From JAZKFT01 sp043760535 (GTDB lineage: Bacteria; Bacteroidota; Bacteroidia; Chitinophagales; Chitinophagaceae), in contig JAYUOV010000082.1 of NCBI GenBank assembly GCA_043760535.1, positions 1 to 5,668 on the forward strand: DNA of 5,668 nucleotides, read 5' to 3'. Under the pieces are notes generated by a model that saw only the letters and a program-made list of their open reading frames with translations, was not told the origin of the DNA and did not search any database. The first letter of the stretch is position 1, and each line of letters opens with the position of its first letter. Made by a program: the position numbers and the translations under genes. Positions 4,974 to 5,668 of the stretch are shown piece by piece.

Positions 4974-5668
4974 ATGAAAAACATCAAACTTATAGAAGTA
5001 GCCTCAGAAATTGGTGCCGGTACCCGCGGTGCAAGCCTTGGTGTGGAAGCCATTAAAATAGCGGCCCTCGATTTTATGAGCAACTTCTTCGTACACTTTC
5101 CTTCGGAAAAAATACCGCATGAAAACAAGCTGTTGTTTGAACCCATCGAATCGCCTTATGCCAAGCGGATTAAAGGTGTGGCCAGCATGTATGAAAAAAT
5201 AAGCAAGTCTGTGGCCGATACCATTAAGAACAACTTCTTTCCGGTAATCATCAGTGGCGACCATAGTAGTGCTGGAGCTACCATTGCCGGGCTTAAAATA
5301 GCCAAACCCAATAGCAAGCTTGGCGTAATTTGGATAGATGCCCACGCCGACCTCCATACGCCGTACACCACGCCCAGCGGCAATCTGCACGGTATGCCAC
5401 TAGCCACAGCTATAGCAGAAGACAACCGGGAATGTGGGGTTCATGAGCTGGATCCTGAAACCAAAAAGCAGTGGGATTATCTTAAAAACATTGGCAAAAT
5501 CTCTCCAAAAGTATTGCCGGAAGATGTGGTGTTTATCTCACTTCGGGATTTTGAAAAAGAAGAAAAAGCCATCATCGAAAAATATGGCATGAAGGTGATT
5601 ACCACCAGCGAAGTACGCCGCAAAGGGGCCGAAATTATTTACCGCAGCGTTATCCGCTACCTCAGCGA
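4974..5668 (+). CDS. rocF: Arginase (RocF type), 3' end beyond the window
   Basis: The first 231 residues are present and the gene runs off the window edge. Arginase hydrolyses L-arginine to ornithine and urea using a di-manganese centre. The metal-binding motifs are visible: SGDHSSAG with His97 (the usual first Gly is Ser here), and IDAHADLHTP with Asp122, His124 and Asp126. The PSGNLHGMP segment (134-142) with its His139 favours arginase over agmatinase or formimidoylglutamase. The second Asp pair of the centre should follow just past the window end and cannot be checked. The ATG at 4974 gives the expected short N-terminus before the ligand-free first strand. There is no Shine-Dalgarno. It lies five bases after the ancestral toxin stop, so read-through transcription from the toxin cluster is likely. 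Confidence 0.9.
   Translation, partial: MKNIKLIEVASEIGAGTRGASLGVEAIKIAALDFMSNFFVHFPSEKIPHENKLLFEPIESPYAKRIKGVASMYEKISKSVADTIKNNFFPVIISGDHSSAGATIAGLKIAKPNSKLGVIWIDAHADLHTPYTTPSGNLHGMPLATAIAEDNRECGVHELDPETKKQWDYLKNIGKISPKVLPEDVVFISLRDFEKEEKAIIEKYGMKVITTSEVRRKGAEIIYRSVIRYLS

Overview
The window reads as a compact stretch of a Bacteroidota chromosome, most likely a Chitinophagaceae-type genome. This rests on overall AT-richness, almost no Shine-Dalgarno sequences, TAnnTTTG-type promoter elements, short heptameric intergenic repeats, a 23S-intervening-sequence-type four-helix-bundle gene and a CrtA-like protein. The taxonomic call is inference, because no rRNA or other marker gene is present. All genes I can support lie on the + strand.

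Layout. 1-249 is a gene-poor leader with a 7/15-bp ACTG repeat and a candidate promoter. 250-1842 is a membrane-anchored S41 (CtpA/Prc-type) carboxy-terminal processing protease with its Ser/Lys dyad intact. 1843-2424 is a self-contained block: nine tandem heptamers (consensus nnTCAAG), a 123-residue four-helix-bundle (23S rRNA IVS/TIGR02436-type) gene, then the same heptamers in inverted orientation. A perfect 19-bp inverted repeat lies in the two arms. 2425-3198 is an FkbM-family methyltransferase whose ATG starts one base after the right arm. 3199-3530 has no gene but holds a degenerate, partly palindromic sequence that looks like a dispersed intergenic repeat. 3531-4244 is a CrtA (spheroidene monooxygenase)-like protein without an ATG at its natural start, carrying a heptamer repeat inside its coding sequence.

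4267-4968 is a tight cluster: a 52-residue ORF of unknown function, a 77-residue antitoxin and a PemK/MazF-like toxin. The toxin frame is cut at codon 85 by a TAA, but continues open for another 23 codons to a TAG. 4974 to the window end is the first 231 codons of an arginase (RocF-type), starting five bases after the ancestral toxin stop.

The genes do not form one pathway. They look like housekeeping or metabolic genes (protease, methyltransferase, carotenoid oxygenase-like, arginase) with two selfish-looking inserts between them: the heptamer-flanked four-helix element and the toxin-antitoxin cassette. The most unusual features are that inverted heptamer-flanked element, three unrelated heptameric repeats in under 4 kb (one inside a gene), and the toxin with a single in-frame stop.
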